Assembly (NCBI GenBank): GCA_946999425.1
Contig: CAMQDG010000018.1
Coordinates: 1 to 25,165, forward strand
DNA length: 25,165 nucleotides
Direction of reading: 5' to 3'
From: an uncultured Peptoniphilus sp.
GTDB taxonomy: Bacteria > Bacillota > Clostridia > Tissierellales > Peptoniphilaceae
Both the position numbers and the translations under genes were made by a program. Shown here piece after piece: positions 15,866 through 24,025 of the stretch. Every line of letters begins with the position of its first letter. Position 1 is the stretch's first letter. The notes beneath the pieces were generated by a model that was not told where the DNA came from, searched no databases, and was given only the letters and a program-made list of their open reading frames with translations.

Positions 15866-17047
15866 CTATTCTCCTTGAAAGTCTGACAATTCATCATTTG
15901 ATTCTTCATTTTCTTCAACTTCATTGCCCTTTCTAATCTCATAATCTTCTTCACTTTCATATCCCAGTTTTTCATATAAGTCATCTTCTGTCATATTGTT
16001 AGCTTCAAGATACTCTTCGAACTGTGATTCACTTTTAATATCAATTTTCCAATTTGTAAGTTTTGCAGCAAGCCTTGCGTTCTGCCCTTCTTTTCCTATG
16101 GCAAGAGAAAGTTGATAATCAGGAACAACTACTAAAGCTGATTTTTCTTTATCATCAACAAATACCTTTTCTACACTTGAAGGACTTAATGAATTTGCAA
16201 TAAAATGGTCTATTTCTTTTTCCCATATTACTATGTCTATTTTTTCATCATGCAAATCATCAACAATAGCCTTTACCCTTTGACCTTTATAGCCAACACA
16301 AGCACCCAATGCATCAACTTCTTCATTTTTTGAAAAAACTGCAATTTTTGTCCTTGATCCTGCTTCTCTTGCTATTGAATAAATTTCTACAATGCCATCA
16401 TGAATTTCAGGAACTTCTATTTCAAAAAGTCTTTTTATTAAATTCGGATGAGATCTGGAAAGTATTATTTGAGGATTCTTACTTGTTCTCTTTACTTCAA
16501 GTAATAACATTTTATACCTGTTTCCATGTGAGTAATCTTCTCCCTGTATTTGCTCACTTGGAGGTAATATTCCCTCAGTGTTACCAAGTTCAACATATAC
16601 ATATCCCTTAGATGATCTTTGAATAAGACCTGTTATTAATTCATTTTCTCTTTCCAAAAATTCATCATAGATAATATCTCTTTCTGCATCCTTTATTTTT
16701 TGGATTACAACTTGTTTTGCTGTTTGAGCTGCAATTCTTCCAAAATCTTTGGGGTTTATTTCTTCCCTATAAATATCGCCAAGTTCATATTTTTGATTTA
16801 TTTTTTTTGCATCATCTATTGAAATTTCAAGAAGTTCATCCTCTACTTTTTCAACAATTTCCCTATTTGCAAATACATCTATATGACCATCTTCTCTATT
16901 TATCTTTACTTCTACATTTTGGTTTGTTCCGAAATTTTTTTTGTAACTTGTAAGCAAAGCAGATTCAAGTGCATCAAATATGATGTCTTTCTTAACTCCC
17001 TTTTCACTTTCAAGTTGATTTAACGCCAATATAAATTCTTCGTTCAT
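15866..17047 (-). CDS. nusA: Transcription termination/antitermination factor NusA
   Basis: NusA binds RNA polymerase and nascent RNA, promoting pausing and intrinsic termination. The 393-residue protein has the N-terminal polymerase-binding domain (about 1-125), an S1 domain (about 130-200, with ELITGLIQRSSKGYVYVEL), a KH1 domain containing GACVGYKGQRVKAI, and a KH2 domain with VPDYQLSLAIGKEGQNARLA. An acidic tail follows (EVEENEESNDELSDFQGE). It lacks the C-terminal acidic repeats of proteobacterial NusA, as expected in Firmicutes. The ATG follows AGAGGA, nine bases after rimP. A terminator-like hairpin in the operon leader suggests that NusA may control its own synthesis. Confidence 0.98.
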   Translation of the reverse strand: MNEEFILALNQLESEKGVKKDIIFDALESALLTSYKKNFGTNQNVEVKINREDGHIDVFANREIVEKVEDELLEISIDDAKKINQKYELGDIYREEINPKDFGRIAAQTAKQVVIQKIKDAERDIIYDEFLERENELITGLIQRSSKGYVYVELGNTEGILPPSEQIQGEDYSHGNRYKMLLLEVKRTSKNPQIILSRSHPNLIKRLFEIEVPEIHDGIVEIYSIAREAGSRTKIAVFSKNEEVDALGACVGYKGQRVKAIVDDLHDEKIDIVIWEKEIDHFIANSLSPSSVEKVFVDDKEKSALVVVPDYQLSLAIGKEGQNARLAAKLTNWKIDIKSESQFEEYLEANNMTEDDLYEKLGYESEEDYEIRKGNEVEENEESNDELSDFQGE

Positions 17048-17056
17048 AATTCCTCT

Positions 17057-17518
17057 CTAAAAAACTATTTTCTGTTCCATGTGCGAAATTGATTTGATAG
17101 GTAACTTTGTAATATTTCCATCATTTTCTAAATATACAAATTCTCCATCATAATCCTTTAGATTTCCTTCATAAATTTTTTTGTCATCTAAAGGAGCATA
17201 TAACTTTGCTTCAACTAAATTATTTAAATTTCTTCTATAATCATCCTGAGTCTTAATTGGTCTATCAAGTCCAGGAGAAGAAATCTCAAGATAGTAGGGC
17301 TTATTTATTAAGTCCAGATTTTCTATTTCCTTGTCTATCTTTCTTGTCATTTTACTGCAATCATCTAAATCAATACCCTCTTTCTTATAGATATAAATTG
17401 AAAGTAGATCATGTTTAGAGCCAACCTTATATTCAATATCAACTATTTCATAACCAAGTTCCCTTGCAGCATTTTCTGCCATAGGCCATATTTTTTCTTT
17501 TAAGATTTTTTTATCCAT
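17057..17518 (-). CDS. rimP: Ribosome maturation factor RimP
   Basis: RimP assists 30S subunit maturation. The 153-residue sequence reads KILKEKIWPMAENAARELGYEIVDIEYK at its start (N-terminal alpha/beta domain) and contains LEISSPGLDRPIKTQDDYRRN, the best family marker, followed by an SH3-like C-terminal domain. I start it at the ATG 17516-17518 with AGGAGG (17523-17528) four bases upstream. A GTG thirteen codons earlier would lie in the hairpin of the leader and is rejected. It is the first gene of the nusA-infB operon. The codons before the ATG carry the hairpin and U-run described separately. Confidence 0.95.
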   Translation of the reverse strand: MDKKILKEKIWPMAENAARELGYEIVDIEYKVGSKHDLLSIYIYKKEGIDLDDCSKMTRKIDKEIENLDLINKPYYLEISSPGLDRPIKTQDDYRRNLNNLVEAKLYAPLDDKKIYEGNLKDYDGEFVYLENDGNITKLPIKSISHMEQKIVF

Positions 17519-17530
17519 ATGCCCTCCTAT

Positions 17531-17561
17531 CAAAAAACAAAGAGTGGGATAGCCCACTCTT
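17531..17561 (-). terminator. Terminator-like hairpin in the rimP-nusA leader (candidate attenuator; also ends polC transcripts)
   Basis: On the minus strand AAGAGTGGG, tetraloop CTAT, CCCACTCTT forms a nine-pair stem (17553-17561 with 17540-17548). The downstream U-run is interrupted: T, G, then six T residues (17532-17537). It lies downstream of the promoter at 17588-17615 and about three bases before the rimP ribosome binding site, so every rimP transcript from that promoter must pass it. It can also terminate read-through from polC. Confidence 0.8.
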
Positions 17562-17587
17562 AGGATGTTTATTATCGTTCATAATAA

Positions 17588-17615
17588 ATTATAACATAAA
17601 TATGAAATTTAACAA
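17588..17615 (-). promoter_or_regulatory. Promoter of the rimP-nusA-infB operon
   Basis: On the minus strand -35 TTGTTA (17610-17615), a 16-base spacer, and -10 TATAAT (17588-17593) with an extended TG one base upstream. The expected start near 17581 gives a leader of about 63 bases containing the terminator-like hairpin. It lies in the 132-base gap between polC and rimP. Confidence 0.75.
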
Positions 17616-17650
17616 GTTTTTTGCCCTTCAAGCCTATTAAATCAAGTAAA

Positions 17651-20600
17651 TTATAAAAAATTAAATATTGAAATTTGATTTGTAGTATCCATATTGTCAA
17701 AGCAGCCTTGATTTTTTAGCATTTCAACAATTGACTTTGTAGCCTTAGTCTTTTCAATAAAATCCTCTACTGAAATATATTTATAATTTTCGCTAGATTT
17801 AACAATTTCATTTGCAATATTCTCTCCAAGTCCAGGCAAAGACATTAAAGGAACCCTTATATTATTTCCTTCAATTTTAAATTTTTTAGCATCTGATTTA
17901 TAAATATCAACTCCTAAAAAATTATAACCTCTTGAAATCATTTCAAGAGCAAGTTCCAAAACTGTTTTTTGATCCTTATCCTTTTGTGTAGGCTTAGGAT
18001 CATTGGATATTTCTTGGATTCTTTCTTTTATAGTTTCTTGACCCGCTAAAATATATTCTAAAGAAAAATCCGATAATTTATTTGTAAAATAAGTTGTATA
18101 AAAAGCTAAGGGGTAGTTTAATTTATACCAGGCAACTCTAAAAGACAACATAACATAGGCAACTGCATGAGCCTTAGGAAACATATACTTAATTTTTAAA
18201 CAAGCATCAATATACCAATCAGGAAGGGGAAGTTTTTTCATTATCTCCATTTGCTCTTCTGTCAGTCCCTTTCCTTTACGAACTTTTTCCATAGTAAAAA
18301 ATGCCATTTTATTTTCTGCTCCCGCTTGAATTAAATAAATCATAATATCCTCACGAGTTGAAATAACTTGACTTAGCTCCGCTCTTTTTTCGTCCACTAA
18401 TATTTCTGCATTATTTGTCCATACGTCAGTTCCATGGGAAAGTCCTGAAATTCTTACAAGCTCTGAAAAAGTCTTTGGTTTTGTCTTTATGAGCATGCGT
18501 TTTACAAAATCTGTACCAAATTCAGGTATACCTAAGGTTCCCGTAGGAGTTGAACAAATTTTTTCATCTATTCCCAAGCCTTCAGTTGAAGAAAATAACT
18601 TCATTGTCCTTTCATCATTAAGCTCAATAGTTGAAGAATTAACTTTTGTTAAATCTTCAAGCATTTTAATAATAGTGGGTCCATCATGACCTAATATATC
18701 CAGTTTTAAAATTTTACCATGTAGAAAATTATAGTCAAAATGTGTTGTTATAACATTTGTGCTGGCTTTATCGGCAGGATGTTGAATCGGCGAAAAATCA
18801 AAAATATCACTTGTCTTCGGAACAATCATGACTCCACCAGGATGCTGGCCTGTTGTTCTTTTTATTCCTACAATTGAACCAGCAAGCCTATCTTTTTCCG
18901 CTTGTCTTATTATCTTATTTTCATAAAAGTCATTTATATAACCATAAGCAGTTTTTTCTGCAATTGTACCTATTGTTCCTGCCCTAAAAACATACCCCTC
19001 TCCAAACAATTCTTCTGTGTACTTATGAGCTACTGGTTGATACTCACCGGCAAAGTTAAGGTCTATATCGGGTTCTTTATCGCCTTCAAAACCTAAAAAA
19101 ACTTCAAAGGGAATATTATGACCATCTCTTCTCATTTCTTCTCCACAAATAGGGCAATTTTTAACTGGCAAATCTATACCGGATCCAACTGACTTTTCAT
19201 CTACAAATTCTGAATGTTTACACTTTGGACATACATAATGCGGTGGAAGTGGATTAACTTCTGTAATACCTGACATTGTAGCTGCAAAGGACGAACCAAC
19301 CGATCCTCTTGATCCTACAAGGTAACCGTCTTTATTTGACTTTGTTACAAGTTTTTGAGCAATAATATACAAAACTGCATAACCATTTCCTATTATGGAA
19401 TTAAGTTCCTTTTCCAACCTATCTTCAACAATTTTTGGCAAGTTTTCTCCATAGATTTCATGAGCTTTTTTATAAGTCATTTCTCTTAAATCATGTTCAG
19501 AACCCTCTATATACGGAGGAAATTTCCCATCAGGCAGAGGCTTTATTTCTTGACACATGTTTGCTATTTCTATGGTGTTATCTATAACTATCTTTTCTTT
19601 TTCATCGCCCAAGTAGTTAAATTCCTCTATCATTTCATCACTTGTTCTAAAATATAATTTTTGAGGAATCTTTTCTTCTTCCCTTGTTGGACCCTGTTTA
19701 CCATTTAAAACAATTCTTCTTATTAAATCTTCATGTTGTTCTAAGTAATAGGAGTCACTATCGGCAACCACAATTTTATTTAATTTTTTACCTATTCGGA
19801 CAATTTCTTTATTTATATTTATTAAATCATCTTTTTTAAGTTTGTCTTGAACAATATAGTTAATATTGTTATCTATAGGTTGAATTTCCAAGTAATCATA
19901 AAATTCTGCTATTTTTAAAATTTCTTCTTGAGGTTTTTTAAAATAAATTGCCTGCCATAAATCAGATTCTGAATTTCCACTTCCGTATAAAAGTCCTTGT
20001 CGCATAGATTTAAGAAGAGATTTTGGAACTTTAGCTTCCTTGGAAAAGTAGTTTAAATGAGATTGGCTTACAAGTTTATATAAATTTTTAAGTCCTATCT
20101 TATCTTTAACAAGAATTGTCATTGATGTAGGAAATAAAACTTCTTTTCTTATATCTTTAAATAATAGATTTATTTCTTCAAAACTTTTAGGATCCCCAGC
20201 AAGCTTTAATAACTTTATAAATACATGGGCTGTTGCTTCAGCATCATTTACGGCCCTGTGTGCTCCTATAAGGCTCACTCCGAGGACTTTTGATATTGCA
20301 GATAGATTAAATCTTTTTTGGTCTTTTAAGATGGCTCTTGATAGAAATAAGGTATCTAAGACAGGATAATTAAAGTTTAAATTCTTATCATTCATTTCTC
20401 TTCTTATAAAAGAAATATCAAACTGAGCATTGTGAGCTACTAAAGTTGAACCTTCAATAAAATTTTTAAAATCATAAATTACCTTATCTATTGTTGGTTC
20501 ATCAGCAAGCATAGCATTGCTAAGACCCGTTAAATTTTGAACCGTCAAAGGAATCTCTTTTTCAGGGTTTATTAGCTGAGAAAATCTGTCAACAATTTCT

Positions 20601-21877
20601 CCATCAACAACTTTTACAGCTCCAATTTCAGTTATCTTATCCATATGAGGTGAAAGACCTGTTGTCTCAATGTCAAAAACAACATAAGAATTGTTAAAAT
20701 CATGATTTTCGTAATAATCAACTATATTTCCCTCATCTTCTATCATTCTTCCATCTAAACCATATAAAATTTTTATATTGTTTTTTTCTGCAAACTCACT
20801 TGCTTCTGGAAAGGCCTGAACGTCTGTTAAATCTGTTATTGCAATGGCTGGATGACCCCATTTTTGAGCTTTTTTCGCAAATTTTGAAAATTCCGTTACT
20901 CCACTCATAGTAGTCATTTTTGAGTGAAGTCTTAGTTCAACACGCTTTTTATTATACTTATCTTCCTTTTCAATCTTTTCAAGCTTTTTTATATAATTTA
21001 CCATTATTACATCAGTTTTTGAAAAGCTGTCAAAGGTAAATTTTCCACAAACTTCTACATAATCATTTACTTTAAAGCTGTCAAAAAATGATTGAGCTTT
21101 CTTATTTTGAAGAAATACTTTACATTCTATAGAATTTGAATAGTCTGTAAGATAAATCATGGCTAAAATTTTCCCACTTTTTGTTTCCTTACTGTCTAAT
21201 TTAAAAATGTAACCTTTTATTTTTACATTTGTAAATTCAGACGATAAATCATTTATAGAAACTTCTTCCCCTGATGTTTTTTTGCCGTAACTTTCTATTA
21301 TTTCTTTATCAATTTTTTTGCATGATGTATTTTGGTTCTGCGTTTGTACATTCTTACAAGCCTCTTTTTCCATATTTTCTAATTCTTTATAATAATCATT
21401 TAATAAGTCCTCATCCTCTTCAAATTCATCATTAAAAGTTAATTTAAATTTATATTCATCTTTTAAAACTTCATCATTAAGCCTTCTTAAAGAATCATTG
21501 TTTATAATGGTTTTATAAGTAATTTTATCTGGAGCCTCTAAGTTTATTATATTTAGCCCTTCATCAATTTTTAATGCTTCTTTTTTTAACCAGCTTTGAG
21601 TTGATGGGCAATTTTTAATTAAAAATGAAAATACTTTATCCTCAATTTCTTTTATTTCTTTTACTTCAAAATAAACATTTACTAGTATTTCTTTTAAATA
21701 ATCTTTGAAAGCTTCCCTTATTTTATTTTTTATTTCCTCATCCAATTCATAGCCTGTAAAAAAAATAAGACTTAAATCCATTTTTTCTTCATTAAATTTA
21801 ATTGATCCTAACTTTATTTTTTCAGTATCTATGTCTTTTAAGTTCAATTTATTTAAAATATTTTTTAAATCAACCAC
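17651..21877 (-). CDS. polC: DNA polymerase III subunit alpha, PolC type
   Basis: PolC is the replicative polymerase of low-GC Gram-positives. Order in the 1408 residues: N-terminal region with OB fold (about 215-300), first PHP part (about 312-385), inserted DEDDh exonuclease (FDIETTG with D402/E404, D487, H540, D545), second PHP part (about 575-715), polymerase palm with zinc-binding CPKC and CPIC (883-911), catalytic EPDIDLN (D937, D939) and KLDILGHD (D1060), and a helix-hairpin-helix near the C-terminus (LPGLGENIANEIV). The exonuclease is intact, but the PHP motifs are altered: RLHS for HLHS at 316 and TDL for TDH at 350. GTG start with AAGGAG (21883-21888) five bases upstream. It stands alone after a terminator. 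Confidence 0.98.
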   Translation of the reverse strand: MVDLKNILNKLNLKDIDTEKIKLGSIKFNEEKMDLSLIFFTGYELDEEIKNKIREAFKDYLKEILVNVYFEVKEIKEIEDKVFSFLIKNCPSTQSWLKKEALKIDEGLNIINLEAPDKITYKTIINNDSLRRLNDEVLKDEYKFKLTFNDEFEEDEDLLNDYYKELENMEKEACKNVQTQNQNTSCKKIDKEIIESYGKKTSGEEVSINDLSSEFTNVKIKGYIFKLDSKETKSGKILAMIYLTDYSNSIECKVFLQNKKAQSFFDSFKVNDYVEVCGKFTFDSFSKTDVIMVNYIKKLEKIEKEDKYNKKRVELRLHSKMTTMSGVTEFSKFAKKAQKWGHPAIAITDLTDVQAFPEASEFAEKNNIKILYGLDGRMIEDEGNIVDYYENHDFNNSYVVFDIETTGLSPHMDKITEIGAVKVVDGEIVDRFSQLINPEKEIPLTVQNLTGLSNAMLADEPTIDKVIYDFKNFIEGSTLVAHNAQFDISFIRREMNDKNLNFNYPVLDTLFLSRAILKDQKRFNLSAISKVLGVSLIGAHRAVNDAEATAHVFIKLLKLAGDPKSFEEINLLFKDIRKEVLFPTSMTILVKDKIGLKNLYKLVSQSHLNYFSKEAKVPKSLLKSMRQGLLYGSGNSESDLWQAIYFKKPQEEILKIAEFYDYLEIQPIDNNINYIVQDKLKKDDLININKEIVRIGKKLNKIVVADSDSYYLEQHEDLIRRIVLNGKQGPTREEEKIPQKLYFRTSDEMIEEFNYLGDEKEKIVIDNTIEIANMCQEIKPLPDGKFPPYIEGSEHDLREMTYKKAHEIYGENLPKIVEDRLEKELNSIIGNGYAVLYIIAQKLVTKSNKDGYLVGSRGSVGSSFAATMSGITEVNPLPPHYVCPKCKHSEFVDEKSVGSGIDLPVKNCPICGEEMRRDGHNIPFEVFLGFEGDKEPDIDLNFAGEYQPVAHKYTEELFGEGYVFRAGTIGTIAEKTAYGYINDFYENKIIRQAEKDRLAGSIVGIKRTTGQHPGGVMIVPKTSDIFDFSPIQHPADKASTNVITTHFDYNFLHGKILKLDILGHDGPTIIKMLEDLTKVNSSTIELNDERTMKLFSSTEGLGIDEKICSTPTGTLGIPEFGTDFVKRMLIKTKPKTFSELVRISGLSHGTDVWTNNAEILVDEKRAELSQVISTREDIMIYLIQAGAENKMAFFTMEKVRKGKGLTEEQMEIMKKLPLPDWYIDACLKIKYMFPKAHAVAYVMLSFRVAWYKLNYPLAFYTTYFTNKLSDFSLEYILAGQETIKERIQEISNDPKPTQKDKDQKTVLELALEMISRGYNFLGVDIYKSDAKKFKIEGNNIRVPLMSLPGLGENIANEIVKSSENYKYISVEDFIEKTKATKSIVEMLKNQGCFDNMDTTNQISIFNFL

Positions 21878-21882
21878 AGCTT

Positions 21883-21888
21883 CTCCTT
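21883..21888 (-). promoter_or_regulatory. Ribosome binding site that fixes the GTG start of polC
   Basis: AAGGAG lies five bases upstream of GTG at 21875-21877. No ATG occurs in frame between the preceding terminator and this GTG. Confidence 0.85.
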
Positions 21889-21902
21889 ATTCTAAATCTT
21901 TA

Positions 21903-21947
21903 TAAAAAATACAGTGTCTTTAATATCTATTATATCAAAAGACACTG
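21903..21947 (-). terminator. Strong intrinsic terminator after ispG
   Basis: On the minus strand CAGTGTCTTT (21938-21947) pairs with AAAGACACTG (21912-21921); after one bulged T a further five pairs (GATAT with ATATT) extend the stem around loop AATAG. Six T residues follow (21904-21909). It lies 13 bases after the ispG stop codon and ends the uppS-cdsA-rseP-ispG unit. Confidence 0.92.
21929..21937 (-). promoter_or_regulatory. Extended -10 element in the terminator loop, candidate polC promoter
   Basis: TGATATAAT on the minus strand is a perfect extended -10 (TG, one base, TATAAT). No -35 is recognisable 16-18 bases upstream. A start near 21922 would give polC a leader of about 45 bases and would omit the first arm of the terminator. 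The gap between ispG and polC has no other promoter candidate. Confidence 0.45.
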
Positions 21948-21960
21948 CATATATTTTATT

Positions 21961-23016
21961 TCAATTTAATTTTTCAAGTTCTTCTAAAAGGGCTTCTAAT
22001 AATTTATTTTCATCAACTGTTCTCACAATTTGTCCTTTTTTAAAAATTACTCCTTTTCCATTTCCTCCAGCAATTCCTAAATCCGCTTCCCTTGCCTCTC
22101 CTGGTCCATTTACTCTACAACCCATTAAGGCAACTTTTATATTTTTATTTATTTTGCCAAATTTTTTTTCAGCTTCATTTACAAGAGAAATTAAATCTAT
22201 TTTAGTTCTTCCACAAGTTGGGCAAGAAATTATTTCTATTCCGTCTCTTCTTAAATCTAAAGATTTTAAAATTTCTTTTGCAAGATAAACTTCTTCCAGT
22301 GGATCTGAAGTTAGTGAAACACGAATTGTATCCCCTATTCCCTCTGCAAGTAAAGTTCCAATGCCAACTGCAGATTTTATCGAGCCTGTCTTAGGTGGTC
22401 CAGCCTCTGTTACTCCTAAATGTAGAGGAGTATCAATAAGTTTTGAAAATTTTCTGTAAGAATCAATCATAAGTTTTACATTTGATGCTTTTAAAGAAAC
22501 TTTTATATCTTTAAAACCCAAACTTTCCAACTCATTAACTTCTTCCAGAGCACTGTAACAAATAGAATTTTCATTGACTCCCTTAAAGTCGTCTAAAAAT
22601 TTTTGTTTTATAGATCCTGAATTTACTCCTACTCTTATAGAAATTCCCTTTTCCTTACAAGATTCAACAACTTCTTTTACCTTCCACTTTTCTCCTATAT
22701 TTCCTGGATTTATCCTCATTCCGTCAATTCCAAATTTTGCTGCCAAAAGAGCAAGCTTATAATCATATTGAATGTCTGCAATTGTGGGAATGTGTATTCT
22801 TTCTTTTATCTTAGGTATTGCTTGAGCATCTTCAAGATCGTTAATTGCAAATCTTATTATATCGCAACCCGCTTCTTCAAGTTCAAGTATTTGCTTTACA
22901 GTTTCATCTACATTTTTAGTATCTGTATTTGTCATTGATTGAATTGATATAGGGCTTTTATCTCCAATCGGAACATTGCCTACGTGAATCAACCTCGTCT
23001 TTTTTCTTTCAAACAT
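21961..23016 (-). CDS. ispG: 4-hydroxy-3-methylbut-2-en-1-yl diphosphate synthase IspG (GcpE)
   Basis: IspG carries out the penultimate step of the MEP isoprenoid pathway, reducing MEcPP to HMBPP with a [4Fe-4S] cluster. The 351-residue protein has the TIM-barrel start with VGNVPIGDKSPISIQSMTNTDT, and the cluster ligands C265 and C268 (SCPTCGRTKIDL), C300 (MGCRVNGPGE) and E307. ATG start at 23014-23016; AGAAGGT upstream overlaps the end of rseP, three bases separate the genes. It is the only MEP gene here; dxr, which usually sits between cdsA and rseP in this cluster, is absent. Confidence 0.97.
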   Translation of the reverse strand: MFERKKTRLIHVGNVPIGDKSPISIQSMTNTDTKNVDETVKQILELEEAGCDIIRFAINDLEDAQAIPKIKERIHIPTIADIQYDYKLALLAAKFGIDGMRINPGNIGEKWKVKEVVESCKEKGISIRVGVNSGSIKQKFLDDFKGVNENSICYSALEEVNELESLGFKDIKVSLKASNVKLMIDSYRKFSKLIDTPLHLGVTEAGPPKTGSIKSAVGIGTLLAEGIGDTIRVSLTSDPLEEVYLAKEILKSLDLRRDGIEIISCPTCGRTKIDLISLVNEAEKKFGKINKNIKVALMGCRVNGPGEAREADLGIAGGNGKGVIFKKGQIVRTVDENKLLEALLEELEKLN

Positions 23017-23019
23017 TTT

Positions 23020-24015
23020 TTACCTTCTTAAATCTACAAATACTGTAATAAAAATCATAAGACCGATTAAAAATACAAAACCTGCTAAATTTATAAAAGT
23101 TTCAAATTTTTCATTTACCGGTTTTTTTCTTATGGCTTCTACAAGTAATAAAACAAACTTTCCCCCATCAAGAGCCGGTATTGGAAGCAAATTTATAACT
23201 CCTAAGTTTGCACTTATAAGTCCCGTTATAAATAAAAGAGATATAAAGCCTTGTTTAGTGCTTTTTCCTATAGTTTTTATAACTCCAATGGGTCCTGATA
23301 AATTATTAAGTCCAGCTTTTCCTGTAATTAACATAGCAAGTGCCTTGAAAACACCCTCAACCACTTGAAAAGTAGTTTTAAAACCGTTAGAAAAAGCAGT
23401 TAATATATTTCTTTTAATCATTGGTGTAAAGCCTATTAATTTTCTTCCTTCTTGGTCTTTAAAAGTATTAACTTTAAATTCTTTATTAGCCCCATCGCGA
23501 AGGACTTTAACTTCCACCTGATCATTTTTCGAATCATTTATAGCATCGATTATCTCCGCAAAAGTTGTCGTTTCTTTGTTATCTATGCTTACAATCCTAT
23601 CTCCCGGCATAATACCCGCAGATTTTGCAGGCATATTATCCATAAGACTTGCAACTTGAGTTGTTTGAACTCCTAAAAATAAGCTTGTTATTGTGAAAAT
23701 TACAATAGCTAAGACAAAATTCATAAAAGCACCTGCAACTACAACTATCATCCTCTTATAAACAGGCGCACTATTAAAAGACCTTAAGTCTTGACTATGG
23801 GAATCTTCGCCTTCCATTGCACAATATCCTCCCATAGGAATTGCTCTTAAAGTGTATAAGGTTTCCCCTTTTTTCTTTTGAAATATTTTGGGACCCATCC
23901 CCACTGCAAATTCGTTAACTTTTATGTCGGAAGCTTTTGCCGCCATAAAGTGTCCTCCTTCGTGGATTAATACAACTAAAAGAAAAACTATTATTGAACC
24001 AAATATTGTTGCCAT
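23020..24015 (-). CDS. rseP: RIP metalloprotease RseP (site-2 protease family)
   Basis: This is an intramembrane zinc protease that cleaves transmembrane segments of anti-sigma factors and signal-peptide remnants. The zinc motif HEGGH is at residues 18-22 in the first transmembrane helix; a PDZ domain (about 110-180, with GIMPGDRIVSIDNKE) follows, and the second motif NLLPIPALDGGK is in a later helix. I start it at the ATG 24013-24015 (331 residues) with GGAGG (24020-24024) four bases upstream. An earlier in-frame ATG would overlap cdsA by about 14 codons and lacks a good ribosome binding site. The target anti-sigma factor is not in this window. Confidence 0.95.
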   Translation of the reverse strand: MATIFGSIIVFLLVVLIHEGGHFMAAKASDIKVNEFAVGMGPKIFQKKKGETLYTLRAIPMGGYCAMEGEDSHSQDLRSFNSAPVYKRMIVVVAGAFMNFVLAIVIFTITSLFLGVQTTQVASLMDNMPAKSAGIMPGDRIVSIDNKETTTFAEIIDAINDSKNDQVEVKVLRDGANKEFKVNTFKDQEGRKLIGFTPMIKRNILTAFSNGFKTTFQVVEGVFKALAMLITGKAGLNNLSGPIGVIKTIGKSTKQGFISLLFITGLISANLGVINLLPIPALDGGKFVLLLVEAIRKKPVNEKFETFINLAGFVFLIGLMIFITVFVDLRR

Positions 24016-24025
24016 ATTTCCTCCA

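Noticed and set aside
17519..17557. Longer rimP frame starting at GTG 17555-17557
   Set aside because: The extra residues would be encoded by the leader hairpin and U-run and have no RimP similarity; AGGAGG directly precedes the ATG at 17516-17518.
17519..17650. Possible tRNA or small RNA gene upstream of rimP, as in the enterobacterial metY-rimP-nusA locus
   Set aside because: The gap contains a promoter and one hairpin but no cloverleaf, no T-loop GTTCRANNC sequence and no anticodon arm.
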